Positions 43,340-54,139 of a stretch of DNA of 64,000 nucleotides are shown piece after piece (within the stretch, counting starts at the first letter, position 1; each line of letters begins with the position of its first letter). The notes under the pieces are model-generated. The model worked only from the letters and a program-made list of their open reading frames with translations. It was not told the DNA's origin and searched no databases. Both the position numbers and the translations under genes were made by a program. Origin of the DNA: Oscillospiraceae bacterium (GTDB taxonomy: Bacteria > Bacillota > Clostridia > Oscillospirales > Oscillospiraceae); assembly GCA_017412765.1 (NCBI GenBank), contig JAFPWN010000046.1:55704-119703 (forward strand). The letters run 5' to 3'.

Positions 43340-44118
43340 ATGAAAAAACACAGCAGACTCACCATGTTCCTCGCCGGAATGCTCGCAGCGCTTCTTCTTA
43401 CGGCAGTAGTATTCCCGGCATCCGCAAAGCAGCTCTCGGAAACCGCTCAGCTCTTTTACAGCAACATCAAAATTTTTATTGACGGCGCCGAATTGGTGCC
43501 TAAGGACGCTTTAGGAAACGTCGTCGAGCCGTTTATCATCAACGGCACGACCTATCTGCCCGTAAGAGCCGTTGCAAGCGCCTTCGGTAAAGACGTTCTT
43601 TGGGACGGCGAAACAAAAAGCATCTATCTCGGCAAGCCGGATATGAACGCGCCGGATAATTATCTGGATAAGATACAGTATACTAGTTTTGGCCCAATCA
43701 ACAATTCTGGCACTTGGTCATTATATAAAATAATTGGGACAATTACCGATTTTGAGAATACTAGCTACACAAACGGTTTATTATTTTCTGCCGGAAATAA
43801 TGGTAAATGCCAAATTACTTTTCCATTAAACGTTAAATATAATACAATTCGTGGAACAATAGTAATTCCACAATCCATTGATTCACAAGGTTTCAAAGAA
43901 TATAACCAAAAAATAGTGCGTCAGATCAATGGGTAGTTAAAATATTATGTGATGATGAAGTAGTACAAACAATCACTGCAACTGCAACATTTCCATATGA
44001 TTTTGAAATAAATGTAAATGGTGTTTTAAATATTTCTTTTGAGATAACAAATCTCAATAGTGATTTGGGCTATCCATCATTTCAACTCGCTCTGACAGAC
44101 CTCGCACTATACGAATAA
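43340..44118 (+). pseudogene. Stalk-domain secreted protein, frameshifted in an A-run
   Basis: Starts at ATG 43340 after AGGAGG. Residues 1-29 are a signal peptide (FPASA); about 42-97 form a copper amine oxidase-like stalk domain (KIFIDGAELVPKD, then FIINGTTYLPVRAVASAFGKDV). The first frame stops at 43936. One extra A in the six-A run at 43908-43913 would join it to a frame that stays open to TAA 44116-44118 (SDQWVVKILCDDEVVQTITA...LALTDLALYE), giving about 259 residues with an NPCBM-like beta-rich C-terminal domain. From about 43680 the DNA turns A+T rich, so the gene is a mosaic. Mutation, slippage-based switching or a sequencing error could each explain the shift. Confidence 0.75.
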
Positions 44119-44158
44119 AAAATCCCCGGGGTCATGCGATCCCGGGGATTGCTTTTAT
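44117..44158. terminator. Bidirectional terminator, second copy of the 42-bp repeat
   Basis: Same stem as 43034-43075, differing at one base (44149). It overlaps the stop codon of the stalk-domain gene and lies at the 3' end of pta. Confidence 0.88.
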
Positions 44159-44159
44159 C

Positions 44160-45179
44160 TTAGCCAAGAGCGGCGGTGATGATCGCCATCTTGTAGACCT
44201 CCTCGGCGTTGCAGCCGCGGGAGAGGTCGTTGATCGGCGCGTTCAGACCCTGGAGAATGGGGCCGTAAGCCTCATAGCCGCCGAGGCGCTGAGCGATCTT
44301 GTAGCCGATGTTGCCGGCTTCGATGAGCGGGAAAATGAAGGTGTTGGCGTAGCCGGCGACCTTGCTTCCGGGGAACTTGAGCTGACCGACGGTGGGAGAT
44401 ACCGCGGCGTCAAACTGCATTTCGCCGTCGATGGCGAGGTCGGGAGCGAGCTCCTTTGCGACCTTGGTCGCCTCAGCGGAGAGAGCGACGGTGCCGCCCT
44501 TGCCGGAGCCCTTGGTGGAGAAGGAGAGGAGCGCGACCTTCGGGTCGATGCCGAAGATCTTTGCGGTGCGCGCGGACTCGACGGCGACCTCGGCGAGCTT
44601 CTGAGCAGCGGAGAAGGCTACGTTGCCGTCCTTGTCGAGGGTATCCTCATAGCTGAGGTTTATCGCGCAGTCGCCCATGCAGATGGTGCGGAGATTCTCA
44701 TCGCCGAAGTCGCGGCTGAGAATGAACGCGGAGGAAACGAGGTGGGCGCCCGGACGGGTCTTGATGAGCTGGAGCGCCGGACGGACGGTGTCGGCAGTGG
44801 AGTAGGTCGCGCCGCCGAGAAGGCAGTCAGCCTTGCCCATCTTTACGAGCATAGTGCCGAAGTAGTTGCCCTTCTGGAGAAGAGTGCGGCACTCCTCCTC
44901 GGTCATCTTGCCCTTGCGGAGCTCGACCATCTTTGCGACGAGAGCGTCCATCTCGGGATAGGTAGCGGGGTCGAGGATCTCGGTGTCGCCGAGGTCTACG
45001 CCGCAGTTCCTGGCGTTCTCGCGGACAACGTCAACGTTGCCGATGAGCACAGGGGTGAGAAGTCCGTCTGCGAGGAGCTTGCCGGTAGCCTCCATGATAC
45101 GGGGATCGTGACCCTCGGTGAAAACGATGCGCTTGCCCTTGCCCTCGAGCTGGGCCTTCAGATTTTCAAAAAGATCCAT
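44160..45179 (-). CDS. pta: Phosphate acetyltransferase
   Basis: Interconverts acetyl-CoA and acetyl phosphate, the first step of ATP-yielding acetate formation in fermenters. It has 339 residues, the short PTA_PTB type. Seen: RIVFTEGHDPRIMEA at the start, DCLLGGATYSTADTVRPALQ, LLSFSTKGSGKGG, DGEMQFDAAVSPTVGQLKFP and the final GYEAYGPILQGLNAPINDLSRG. No acetate kinase gene is next to it. Ribosome site AGGAGG. Confidence 0.96.
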   Translation of the reverse strand: MDLFENLKAQLEGKGKRIVFTEGHDPRIMEATGKLLADGLLTPVLIGNVDVVRENARNCGVDLGDTEILDPATYPEMDALVAKMVELRKGKMTEEECRTLLQKGNYFGTMLVKMGKADCLLGGATYSTADTVRPALQLIKTRPGAHLVSSAFILSRDFGDENLRTICMGDCAINLSYEDTLDKDGNVAFSAAQKLAEVAVESARTAKIFGIDPKVALLSFSTKGSGKGGTVALSAEATKVAKELAPDLAIDGEMQFDAAVSPTVGQLKFPGSKVAGYANTFIFPLIEAGNIGYKIAQRLGGYEAYGPILQGLNAPINDLSRGCNAEEVYKMAIITAALG

Positions 45180-45474
45180 TGGTGTTTTCCTCCTGTCGAT
45201 AATTATTATATTAATGGATGTTGCTTACAATGTTAAATGATACTCAGCAAAGTGCGGTGAGGTAATCAGAGGTATGCACTGATATTAGTACGATACAGCG
45301 GTGGGCGCGGAAATAGGCGCTTAGCCTTTTAGACTAAGGACACCGCACAAATCGGTGCATTGATGTCCCACGGTTACCGCCAAAAGCCTCTTCTCTCTCT
45401 CTTGGTTCTATTCTCTCTCTTTCTTGCGAGAAAGAGAGAGAATGAACAACTCTTGTGAGGCATTATGCCGCACG
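45180..45474. repeat. Gap with alpha repeat between lepA and pta
   Basis: 45243-45444 is an alpha repeat in + orientation (CAGCAAAGTGCGGTGAGG, TACAGCGG, TTTAGACTAAGGACACCGC, then CTCTCTCTTTCTTGCGAGAAAGAGAGAG and GAATGAAC). The first hairpin has changed to CAAAGTGCGG. No gene. Confidence 0.78.
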
Positions 45475-47282
<1,808 letters not shown>

Positions 47283-47286
<4 letters not shown>

Positions 47287-47573
47287 TCGTTACTCCTGAG
47301 TAATTCGTTTGCAAAGTCGCTTAGCTCGCGGATCCTGCCGCAGAGCGCCTTAAGGGAGCTGTCGCCTCCGCGCTCGGAGGTGCGCCCGAGGATGAAATCG
47401 GCGGTAACGCCGTAGTAATCGCAGCATTTCACCACAAATTCGAGGCGCGGCTCGCGCAGACCCTTTTCATAGTGGCTGAGCAGCGCCTGGCTGATGCCGA
47501 GATCCGACGCCGCCTGCCGCTGGGAAAGACCGCGCTCCTTTCGCAGGAGAGCGAGATTATCCGAAAATTCCAT
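47283..47573 (-). CDS. XRE-family transcriptional regulator, coupled to lepA
   Basis: A 96-residue protein with an N-terminal Cro/C1 helix-turn-helix (about 6-60): [21 protein letters not shown], then [37 protein letters not shown] helical tail ends in [10 protein letters not shown]. The stop overlaps the lepA start by 4 bases. Its promoter (47601-47629) contains the inverted pair TTTGTATT / AATACAAA over the -10 and -35 boxes, a candidate operator for autoregulation of the regulator-lepA operon. Close relatives are common in clostridia, with no known ligand. Confidence 0.88.
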
Positions 47574-47595
47574 ACGACACCGCCTTTCTTTACAG

Positions 47596-47635
47596 TTTGT
47601 ATTATATTAAAAAATCGCGCTGTTGTAAATACAAA
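47596..47635 (-). promoter_or_regulatory. Promoter with candidate operator for XRE-lepA
   Basis: On the - strand: -35 TTTACA (47624-47629), 17-bp spacer, -10 TATAAT (47601-47606). TTTGTATT at 47596-47603 and AATACAAA at 47628-47635 are inverted half sites overlapping both boxes. Confidence 0.75.
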
Positions 47636-47650
47636 AGTTGTATGATAAAA

Positions 47651-48199
47651 TCATAAAAAGCTCTCGATGAGTATTTTCGCGCCGATCGCAATCAGCACGA
47701 GCCCGCCGAACAGCCCCGCGCGGTCGGCAAACCTGTCTCCGAGCCTGCCGCCGAGAGAGCCTCCGGCGATGCTGAGGATAAACGCGACAAGGCCGATGAC
47801 GAGGCAGGATAAAAGCACGTTGACCTCCATAAAGGCGAAAGTCACGCCGACGGCGAGAGCGTCGATGCTCGTCGCCAGCGCGAGCATAAGGAGAGTTTTC
47901 GGGTCGAGCGAGGAAACAGCCGGCTCGTCGCCCGGGCGAAGCGCCTCCCAGACCATCCTGCCGCCGATAAAGGCGAGCAGAGAAAAAGCTATCCACGGCG
48001 CGTATTTCTGCACGAGCTCCGCGACCGTAGAGCCGAGAAGCCAGCCGATGAGCGGCATTATGAACTGAAACGCGCCGAACCACACGCCCATTTTAACGGC
48101 GTCGCGCATTCTGAAGCCGCGCACCGTGAGTCCCGCCGATACGCTGACGGCGAAGGCGTCGAGCGCGAGGGAAACTGCTATAAGAAATATGTAAAGCAT
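47651..48199 (-). CDS. mntP: Manganese efflux pump MntP
   Basis: A 182-residue membrane protein of six hydrophobic helices in two inverted halves. Diagnostic motifs: LALDAFAVSVSAGL in TM1 (functional Asp) and its counterpart ATSIDALAVGVTFAF in TM4. It exports Mn2+ to prevent toxicity. The ATG at 48199 starts the first helix directly; longer frames run into repeat DNA. I looked for a yybP-ykoY manganese riboswitch upstream and did not find one. Confidence 0.93.
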   Translation of the reverse strand: MLYIFLIAVSLALDAFAVSVSAGLTVRGFRMRDAVKMGVWFGAFQFIMPLIGWLLGSTVAELVQKYAPWIAFSLLAFIGGRMVWEALRPGDEPAVSSLDPKTLLMLALATSIDALAVGVTFAFMEVNVLLSCLVIGLVAFILSIAGGSLGGRLGDRFADRAGLFGGLVLIAIGAKILIESFL

Positions 48200-48555
48200 A
48201 GTTATATCACCGTTTGAGATGTAATGCGGCGGTTGACCCACCGCGCAGATATGTGCATTCTCTCTTTCTCCGCGAGAAAGAGAGAAATGTTTGTCATTCC
48301 CACCGCAAAGCGCGGTGAAGAACGTAGACGTATGCACCGAAGGTCACACACGCAGTAAGCGGCCAAGCGACGTTCGCCGCTTCGCGTATCAGACTACGGA
48401 CACCGCGCATTAAGAGGCTCCTCAATGTGACGGTCACCGACAAAAGACTCTTATCTCTCTCTTGGTTCCGTTCTCTCTCTTTCTCCGCGAGAAAGAGAGA
48501 GAATGAACATAGAAAGGCGGGTTTGCCGCCGAAAAATCCTGAAAGGAAGAAAAGA
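48200..48555. repeat. Gap with extra hairpin and alpha repeat, between mntP and tadA
   Basis: 48252-48290 is a lone oligopyrimidine hairpin (CTCTCTTTCTC-cgc-GAGAAAGAGAG). 48297-48508 is an alpha repeat in + orientation (CCACCGCAAAGCGCGGTG, CGCAGTAAGCGGCCAAGCG, GGTTCCGTTCTCTCTC, GAATGAAC). Two alpha-type end hairpins therefore bracket this region. No gene. Confidence 0.78.
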
Positions 48556-48999
48556 ATGACCCACGAGGATTATATGCTCGAAGCGCTGAAATTAGCCCAC
48601 GCCGCGGCGGACTGCGGCGAAACGCCGGTCGGCGCCGTTATCGCGGACGAAAAGGGCGAAATAATCGGGCGCGGACGCAACCGCACGGAGGAGCGCGACG
48701 CGACCTGCCACGCGGAGCTTGAGGCGATACGCGAGGCGGCGAAGGCCCGCGGCGATTTCAGACTGACGGGCTGCACGCTCTACGTCACGATGGAGCCTTG
48801 CCCTATGTGCGCCGGCGGGTGCATGAACTCGCGCGTTTCGCGCATAGTCTACGGGGCGAAGGATGAGCGAGCCGGCTCGCTCGGCTCCGTCATAAACCTC
48901 TACATGGAGCGCTACGGCGCGAGAGCCGAGATAATCGGCGGGGTCTGTGAGGAGGAGTGCAGAGCGCTTCTCAGCGGGTTTTTCAGAGGCATAAGATAA
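48556..48999 (+). CDS. tadA: tRNA-specific adenosine deaminase TadA
   Basis: Zinc enzyme that converts adenosine-34 of tRNA-Arg(ACG) to inosine. It has 147 residues. Zinc and catalytic residues: CHAELEAIREA (His and Glu) and MEPCPMCAGGCMNSR (two Cys). The start MTHEDYMLEALKLAHAA is typical. The ATG at 48556 follows GAAAGGAAG. An extended frame upstream reads through an alpha repeat and is not coding. Hairpins at 49004-49022 follow. Confidence 0.95.
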   Translation: MTHEDYMLEALKLAHAAADCGETPVGAVIADEKGEIIGRGRNRTEERDATCHAELEAIREAAKARGDFRLTGCTLYVTMEPCPMCAGGCMNSRVSRIVYGAKDERAGSLGSVINLYMERYGARAEIIGGVCEEECRALLSGFFRGIR

Positions 49000-49003
49000 A
49001 AAA

Positions 49004-49071
49004 GGCGGGGGCAAGCCCCCGCACCACGGGTATTCTGTTTAATGTGGTGCGGCTGCTTGCTGCCGCCGGAT
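49004..49071. repeat. Two GC hairpins between tadA and the phosphoribosyltransferase
   Basis: GCGGGGG-caa-GCCCCCGC then GCGGC-tgcttgct-GCCGC. The first resembles the element at 16933-16974 (both contain GGTGCGG/CCCCCGC). It may end both convergent genes. I could not fold it as a 4.5S/SRP RNA. Confidence 0.5.
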
Positions 49072-49074
49072 TTT

Positions 49075-49635
49075 TTACTCTATCGGCTCGCCCTTGCCAT
49101 TGAAGAGCGGGAGCTTCTCGAGGAAGATGATGTCGGTGCGGCTCGCGGCGTCCGCCTCGGCGAGAACCGCCATCTTGCCGACTACCTCGCCGCCCGCCTT
49201 CTCGACGAGGGCTTCCATGGCGAGCAGAGAGCCGCCGGTGGAGATAACGTCGTCAACGATTAGGATCTTCTTGTGGCGGATGAGCGCGGCGTCGTCAGCG
49301 CCAAGATAGAGCTTCTGCATGGACAGGGTCGTTATCGACTTGTCGTCAACGCTGATGGGGTCGGGCATATAGACCTTCTGACCCTTGCGCGCGATAAAAT
49401 ACTTCTTCGCGCCCGACTGACGCGCCATCTCGTGGATGAGGGGTATGGATTTAGCCTCGGCGGTGAGGAGATAATCGTACTCGATGCTCTCCGCCTTTTT
49501 AAGCAGCTCGCTCGCGGCTGCGACCGTGATCTCCGCGTCGCCGAACATGATGAAGGCGGCGATCTGGAGGTTGTCGTTCAGCTTGCAGAGGGGAAGCTCG
49601 CGGTCGAGTCCCGCAATATTCATTTTATAAGTCAT
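49075..49635 (-). CDS. Phosphoribosyltransferase, adenine phosphoribosyltransferase-like
   Basis: A 186-residue type I phosphoribosyltransferase. The PRPP loop is KILIVDDVISTGGSLLAMEAL; upstream YDYLLTAEAKSIPLIHEMARQ and KYFIARKGQKVYM match Apt/Xpt-like proteins. It would salvage a purine base using PRPP. The substrate is uncertain because the hood region is not diagnostic; members of this clostridial group are often labelled apt. Promoter TTGACT-17-TATAAT at 49670-49698. Confidence 0.8.
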   Translation of the reverse strand: MTYKMNIAGLDRELPLCKLNDNLQIAAFIMFGDAEITVAAASELLKKAESIEYDYLLTAEAKSIPLIHEMARQSGAKKYFIARKGQKVYMPDPISVDDKSITTLSMQKLYLGADDAALIRHKKILIVDDVISTGGSLLAMEALVEKAGGEVVGKMAVLAEADAASRTDIIFLEKLPLFNGKGEPIE

Positions 49636-49669
49636 AACTGCACCTCGTTATATATATTTCAGCGCAAAT

Positions 49670-49698
49670 ATTATATTATAATCCGCCGCGGAAGTCAA
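49670..49698 (-). promoter_or_regulatory. Promoter of the phosphoribosyltransferase gene
   Basis: On the - strand: -35 TTGACT (49693-49698), 17-bp spacer, -10 TATAAT (49670-49675). Confidence 0.83.
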
Positions 49699-49754
49699 TA
49701 TTCATACTGCTGACCACGATTATTTAGGTAATTGGGATGGCTGCTGTTTCCGGT

Positions 49755-49806
49755 TGCATAAAACCTGTAAACGTGGTATAATAATCGCCTATGCGATTAT
49801 TATACA
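49755..49806 (+). promoter_or_regulatory. uvrA promoter with palindrome at the start site
   Basis: -35 TTGCAT (49755-49760), 17-bp spacer, -10 TATAAT (49778-49783). The -10 box is in the left arm of a perfect 13-bp inverted repeat GTATAATAATCGC-ctat-GCGATTATTATAC (49777-49806), a possible operator or transcript-end hairpin. Confidence 0.75.
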
Positions 49807-49858
49807 TAAATTAAGTCCATTTTCTCGCCGCTTGCGCGGCAACCGAAAAAGATGACAA

Positions 49859-49893
49859 ATTATACCATAACCGCTCCGCAGTTATGGTATAAT
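49859..49893. repeat. Second palindrome before uvrA
   Basis: ATTATACCATAAC-cgctccgca-GTTATGGTATAAT, perfect 13-bp arms with TATAAT on both strands. It lies 33 bases before the uvrA start; no good -35 box accompanies it. Confidence 0.7.
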
Positions 49894-49925
49894 ACCTTTC
49901 TAACCTATTCAAAGGAGAAGAGCCA

Positions 49926-52769
49926 ATGCCAAAGGGAATTTTCATCAAGGGCGCGAGGGAGAACAACCTAAAGAATATAGACGTTGAGATACCGCGCGAT
50001 TCGTTTACGGTGTTCACCGGCGTTTCCGGCTCGGGAAAATCCTCGCTCGCGTTTGAGACGATCTACGCCGAGGGTCAGCGCCGCTACGTCGAATCGCTTT
50101 CAAGCTACGCGCGGCTCTTTCTCGGGCAGATGGAGAAGCCGGACGTGGACTACATCGAGGGCCTCTCCCCCGCCATATCCATAGACCAGAAGACAACGAA
50201 CGCAAACCCGCGCTCCACGGTCGGAACGGTAACGGAGATTTATGACTACCTGCGCCTTCTGTGGGCGCGCGTCGGCATACCGCACTGCCCGAAGTGCGGC
50301 AAGGAGATCCGCCAGCAGACCGTCGATCAGATGGCGGATCAGATCATGGCGCTGCCGCTCTCAACGCGCATTCAGGTGCTGGCGCCGGTCATCCGCGGGC
50401 GCAAGGGCGAGCACGTCAAAATATTCGAGGACGCGAAGAAGTCCGGCTTCGTGCGCGCGCGCGTAGACGGCATACTCTACGATCTCGGCGAGGAGATACG
50501 CCTCGACAAGAATAAAAAGCACGATATAGACATCGTTATCGACCGCCTCGTTATTAAAGAGGGCATCGAAAAGCGCCTCGTGGACTCCATCGAGACCGCC
50601 GTGGCGCAGACGGGCGGTGTAGTACGCATCGACCTCGTTGACGAGAAGCGCGATATGCTCTTCAGCCAGAACTACGCCTGCGAGGACTGCGGCATCTCCA
50701 TTGAGGAGCTTGCGCCGCGTTCGTTCTCTTTCAACAATCCGCGCGGCGCGTGCCCGACCTGCGGCGGACTCGGCACTCAGCTCAGAGTTGACGAGGATAT
50801 AATCATCCCGAACAAGTCGCTCTCCATAATGGACGGCGCGATCCAGGCGTCCGGCTGGGGCAGGGTCAAAAACGACTCCATCGCCCTCATGTACTTCGAG
50901 GCGCTCAGCAAAAAATACGGCTTCAAGCTCACCTCTCCCGTCCGCGAGCTGACGGACGAGCAGCTGGACGTCATCCTGCACGGCACGAAGGGCGAAAAGC
51001 TCAGCCTAAAATACGACACCGCGCGCGGAACGGGGCAGTTCAGCCAGGCATTCGAGGGTGTTATCACAAACCTCGAGCGCCGCTACCGCGAGACAAACAG
51101 CCAGAGCATGCGCGCCGAGCTTGAGCAGTATATGTCGGAGTGCCCTTGCCCCGAGTGCCGCGGCAAGAGGCTCAAGCCCGAGATACTCGCCGTTACCGTC
51201 GGCGGAAAGAACATCTCGGATTTCTGCGATTTTTCGGTGACGAACGCTCTCGATTTTGTGGAAAATCTCAGATTTTCCGAACAGAATACTATGATCGCGG
51301 AGAACATCATAAAGGAGATAAAGGCGCGCCTCGGCTTTTTGCGCTCGGTGGGACTGAGCTACCTCACCCTTTCGCGCGCGGCGGGCAGTCTCTCCGGCGG
51401 CGAGAGCCAGCGCATAAGGCTCGCCACGCAGATCGGCTCCTCGCTCGTCGGCGTTCTCTATATCCTCGACGAGCCGAGCATCGGGCTGCACCAGTCAGAC
51501 AACGCAAAGCTCCTGAAGGCGCTGCTTGAGCTGCGCGACCTCGGCAACACGCTCATCGTAGTCGAGCACGACGAGGATACGATGCTCGCAGCCGACCACA
51601 TCATCGACATCGGCCCCGCCGCGGGAGTTCACGGCGGCGAGCTGATATTCTCCGGCACTCCGGAGGAGATAATGAAGTGCCCGAGGTCCATAACGGGACA
51701 GTATCTCTCCGGCAAGCGGTTCATACCCGTTCCGAAGAGCCGCAGAGCCGGCTCCGGCAAGGCGCTCAGGATACTCGGCGCGTCTGAGAACAACCTCAAA
51801 AACGTGGACGTCGATATCCCGCTCGGCGTTATGACCGCCGTGACCGGCGTTTCCGGCAGCGGCAAATCGAGCCTCGTGAACGAGGTTTTGTACAAGACCC
51901 TCGCCTCGGAGCTGAACCGCAGCCACGTCCGTCCGGGCCGCCACCGCGAGATGCTCGGACTTGAGGAGCTTGACAAGGTCATAGCCATCGACCAGAGCCC
52001 TATCGGGCGCACTCCGCGCTCCAATCCCGCGACCTACACCGGCGTTTTCAACGATATACGCGACCTGTTCGCCTCCACGCCGGAGGCAAAGGCGCGCGGC
52101 TACGGCCCCGGCCGCTTCTCCTTCAATACGAAGGGCGGGCGCTGCGAGGCGTGCTCCGGCGACGGTCTTATCAAGATAGAGATGCACTTCCTGCCCGATA
52201 TCTACGTCCCCTGTGAGGTCTGCAAGGGCAAGCGCTACAACCGCGAAACGCTCGACGTAAAGTACAAGGACAAGAGCATTTTCGACGTTCTTGAGATGAC
52301 GGTTGACGAGGCGGTGCAGTTTTTCGAGAATATGCCGAAGATCTACGGAAAGGTAAAAACTCTCAAGGAGGTCGGACTCGGCTACCTCAAGCTCGGTCAG
52401 CCCTCGACCACCCTCTCCGGCGGCGAGGCGCAGAGAGTAAAGCTTGCGACCGAGCTATTACGCCCCGCGACGGGCAGGACGTTCTACGTTCTCGACGAGC
52501 CGACGACCGGTCTGCACACCGACGACGTCGCGCGGCTGCTCGACGTTCTGAACAGACTTGTCGAGGCGGGCAACACCGTAGCCGTTATCGAGCACAACCT
52601 CGACGTAATAAAGTGCGCCGACCATATAATCGACCTCGGTCCCGACGGCGGCGACGGCGGCGGCACGGTGGTTTTCGAGGGAACGCCCGAGGAGTGCATG
52701 GAGTGCGTGGAGAGCAAGACCGGCGCCGAACTGAAGAAGTATTTTGAAAAGCATACCGAGCAGGTATGA
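49926..52769 (+). CDS. uvrA: Excinuclease ABC subunit A
   Basis: Damage-recognition ATPase of nucleotide excision repair, 947 residues. Two ABC modules are present: first Walker [21 protein letters not shown], second [17 protein letters not shown]; signatures [18 protein letters not shown] and [17 protein letters not shown]; Walker [12 protein letters not shown] and [11 protein letters not shown]. Zinc fingers: CPKCGKEIR...; CEDC...CPTCGG and CEAC...CEVCKGKRY. Start ATG 49926 with AAAGGAGAAG upstream. Mfd, which delivers it to stalled polymerases, is at 1759. Ends at a shared terminator with the next gene. Confidence 0.98.
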   Translation: MPKGIFIKGARENNLKNIDVEIPRDSFTVFTGVSGSGKSSLAFETIYAEGQRRYVESLSSYARLFLGQMEKPDVDYIEGLSPAISIDQKTTNANPRSTVGTVTEIYDYLRLLWARVGIPHCPKCGKEIRQQTVDQMADQIMALPLSTRIQVLAPVIRGRKGEHVKIFEDAKKSGFVRARVDGILYDLGEEIRLDKNKKHDIDIVIDRLVIKEGIEKRLVDSIETAVAQTGGVVRIDLVDEKRDMLFSQNYACEDCGISIEELAPRSFSFNNPRGACPTCGGLGTQLRVDEDIIIPNKSLSIMDGAIQASGWGRVKNDSIALMYFEALSKKYGFKLTSPVRELTDEQLDVILHGTKGEKLSLKYDTARGTGQFSQAFEGVITNLERRYRETNSQSMRAELEQYMSECPCPECRGKRLKPEILAVTVGGKNISDFCDFSVTNALDFVENLRFSEQNTMIAENIIKEIKARLGFLRSVGLSYLTLSRAAGSLSGGESQRIRLATQIGSSLVGVLYILDEPSIGLHQSDNAKLLKALLELRDLGNTLIVVEHDEDTMLAADHIIDIGPAAGVHGGELIFSGTPEEIMKCPRSITGQYLSGKRFIPVPKSRRAGSGKALRILGASENNLKNVDVDIPLGVMTAVTGVSGSGKSSLVNEVLYKTLASELNRSHVRPGRHREMLGLEELDKVIAIDQSPIGRTPRSNPATYTGVFNDIRDLFASTPEAKARGYGPGRFSFNTKGGRCEACSGDGLIKIEMHFLPDIYVPCEVCKGKRYNRETLDVKYKDKSIFDVLEMTVDEAVQFFENMPKIYGKVKTLKEVGLGYLKLGQPSTTLSGGEAQRVKLATELLRPATGRTFYVLDEPTTGLHTDDVARLLDVLNRLVEAGNTVAVIEHNLDVIKCADHIIDLGPDGGDGGGTVVFEGTPEECMECVESKTGAELKKYFEKHTEQV

Positions 52770-52806
52770 GCATAGGGCTGGGTTTCCCGCCCGGAAATAA
52801 GCGCAA

Positions 52807-52835
52807 AAAACCGGAGGCGTCTGACCTCCGGTTTT
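52807..52835. terminator. Bidirectional terminator between uvrA and the foldase gene
   Basis: AAAACCGGAGG-cgtctga-CCTCCGGTTTT, 11-bp stem with A/T tracts that serve both strands. Confidence 0.93.
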
Positions 52836-52839
52836 GTTA

Positions 52840-53970
52840 TCAGCCGATGACGGCGTTTGCGATAATGAATTCGGGCACCTTCGTCTGCAAGAGAATATAG
52901 CGCTTGACGTAGCCCACGCCGAACACCTCGGCGGCGCTTTCATAGCCGCCGGCGACGATATCCTCGTCCGTGACCGTTATGTTCTCGAGCTCCGCGATAG
53001 CCTGCGCGGCGAGGAAGCTCTTGCCGATGGTCTCGACCGCGTGCGCGAGGTACTCCTCCTCGGTTGTGCCGAGGTACTGGCAGAAGGTCGCAAGATCGAC
53101 GCCGTATGTCTGCTCGGCATTGTATCTCGCGTAATCCTCGACGTTCTTCTGAACGGAGGCGGGTATCTCGCTGATCTCGCTCTCGTCATAGAGCGCGGAG
53201 ATAAACTCGTTTCTTGAGTTTCTGATAACGTAATCGTCTATCGCTTCTCTCAGCTCCCCGGCGCTTTCGTACCCGAGCTTTTCCGCGACAGCGTCGGTTA
53301 TGCCGTTCTCAACGTCATAGTCAACGATGTAGTTTATGGTGATGTTGAAGATCGCGTCCTTGCCGTTCAGCTCCTCGGAGCCGTAATTTTCGGGGAAGGT
53401 GACCTCGATATCGAAGTTCTCTCCCGGCATGTGACCTATAAGCTGCGGGAGAAAGCCGTCGATGTAGCGCGTAACGCCGATGGTGACCTCGGTGCCCATG
53501 CCGTGAGTATTGCCGCCGGAGAACTCAACTCCGTCCACACTTCCGACGTAGTCGATGTTCAGCGTGTCGCCGTCCTTGACAGCTCTGTCGGTTATCTCGA
53601 CCGTCTCGCCGAGGCTCTTGAGCAGGTTGTAGATCTCATCGTTGACCTTGTCGGGGTCGGCGGCGGTGACGGTAACGGGCGCGGAAATGCCCTTGTACTC
53701 CGGGAGAGTCACTATGTCGCTCGCCTTGACGCCGATATAGAAGCCGTCTTCTCCGATGCCCTCGCTGAGGTAGGTGTAATCGGGCAGGGCGTTCTCGTCG
53801 GTCTCGCCGCTCTCGTCGGTTTCGCCGCTCTCATTGGGCGCGTCGTTATTCTCCGCCGGTGTGAGCGTGTCTTTCTGCAGATCTTCGGTATTTTCGATCG
53901 GGTTCTGCGCACAGGCGGCGAGGGCGAAAACCATCACGAGCGCCAGCGCAAGTGAAACGTATTTTTTCAT
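52840..53970 (-). CDS. Trigger-factor-like FKBP lipoprotein (secreted foldase)
   Basis: A 376-residue lipoprotein: signal peptide with lipobox LAAC (about residue 20), then an acidic linker with two ESGETDE units. An FKBP-type prolyl isomerase domain (about 128-215: VKDGDTLNIDYVGSVDGVEF, IDGFLPQLIGHMPGENFDIE, FPENYGSEELNGKDAIF) is followed by a trigger-factor C-terminal helical domain (about 225-376). The N-terminal ribosome-binding domain with its GFRxGxxP loop is absent. So this is an extracytoplasmic relative of Tig, probably folding exported proteins. It lies head to head with secA. Confidence 0.88.
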   Translation of the reverse strand: MKKYVSLALALVMVFALAACAQNPIENTEDLQKDTLTPAENNDAPNESGETDESGETDENALPDYTYLSEGIGEDGFYIGVKASDIVTLPEYKGISAPVTVTAADPDKVNDEIYNLLKSLGETVEITDRAVKDGDTLNIDYVGSVDGVEFSGGNTHGMGTEVTIGVTRYIDGFLPQLIGHMPGENFDIEVTFPENYGSEELNGKDAIFNITINYIVDYDVENGITDAVAEKLGYESAGELREAIDDYVIRNSRNEFISALYDESEISEIPASVQKNVEDYARYNAEQTYGVDLATFCQYLGTTEEEYLAHAVETIGKSFLAAQAIAELENITVTDEDIVAGGYESAAEVFGVGYVKRYILLQTKVPEFIIANAVIG

Positions 53971-54139
53971 TTTTCCTTAACCTTTCAAGTGAAGTGGCAC
54001 AACTCTACCACATAAATATGAACAAATTGTGAACAAGCGTGGAATTATTGGTAAACAACCGCGGTTATCTCTTTTTTTCTCGAAATTTCTATGCTATAAT
54101 AAACTGATTTTTTATGCAAAAGCGAAAGGAACCTTTATA

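Noticed and set aside
48200..48340. Manganese (yybP-ykoY) riboswitch before mntP
   Set aside because: The region is repeat DNA and I could not find the paired conserved loops.
49000..49074. Possible SRP (4.5S) RNA after tadA
   Set aside because: In Firmicutes the SRP RNA gene often follows tadA, but the sequence is too short and lacks the GGAA-capped hairpin.
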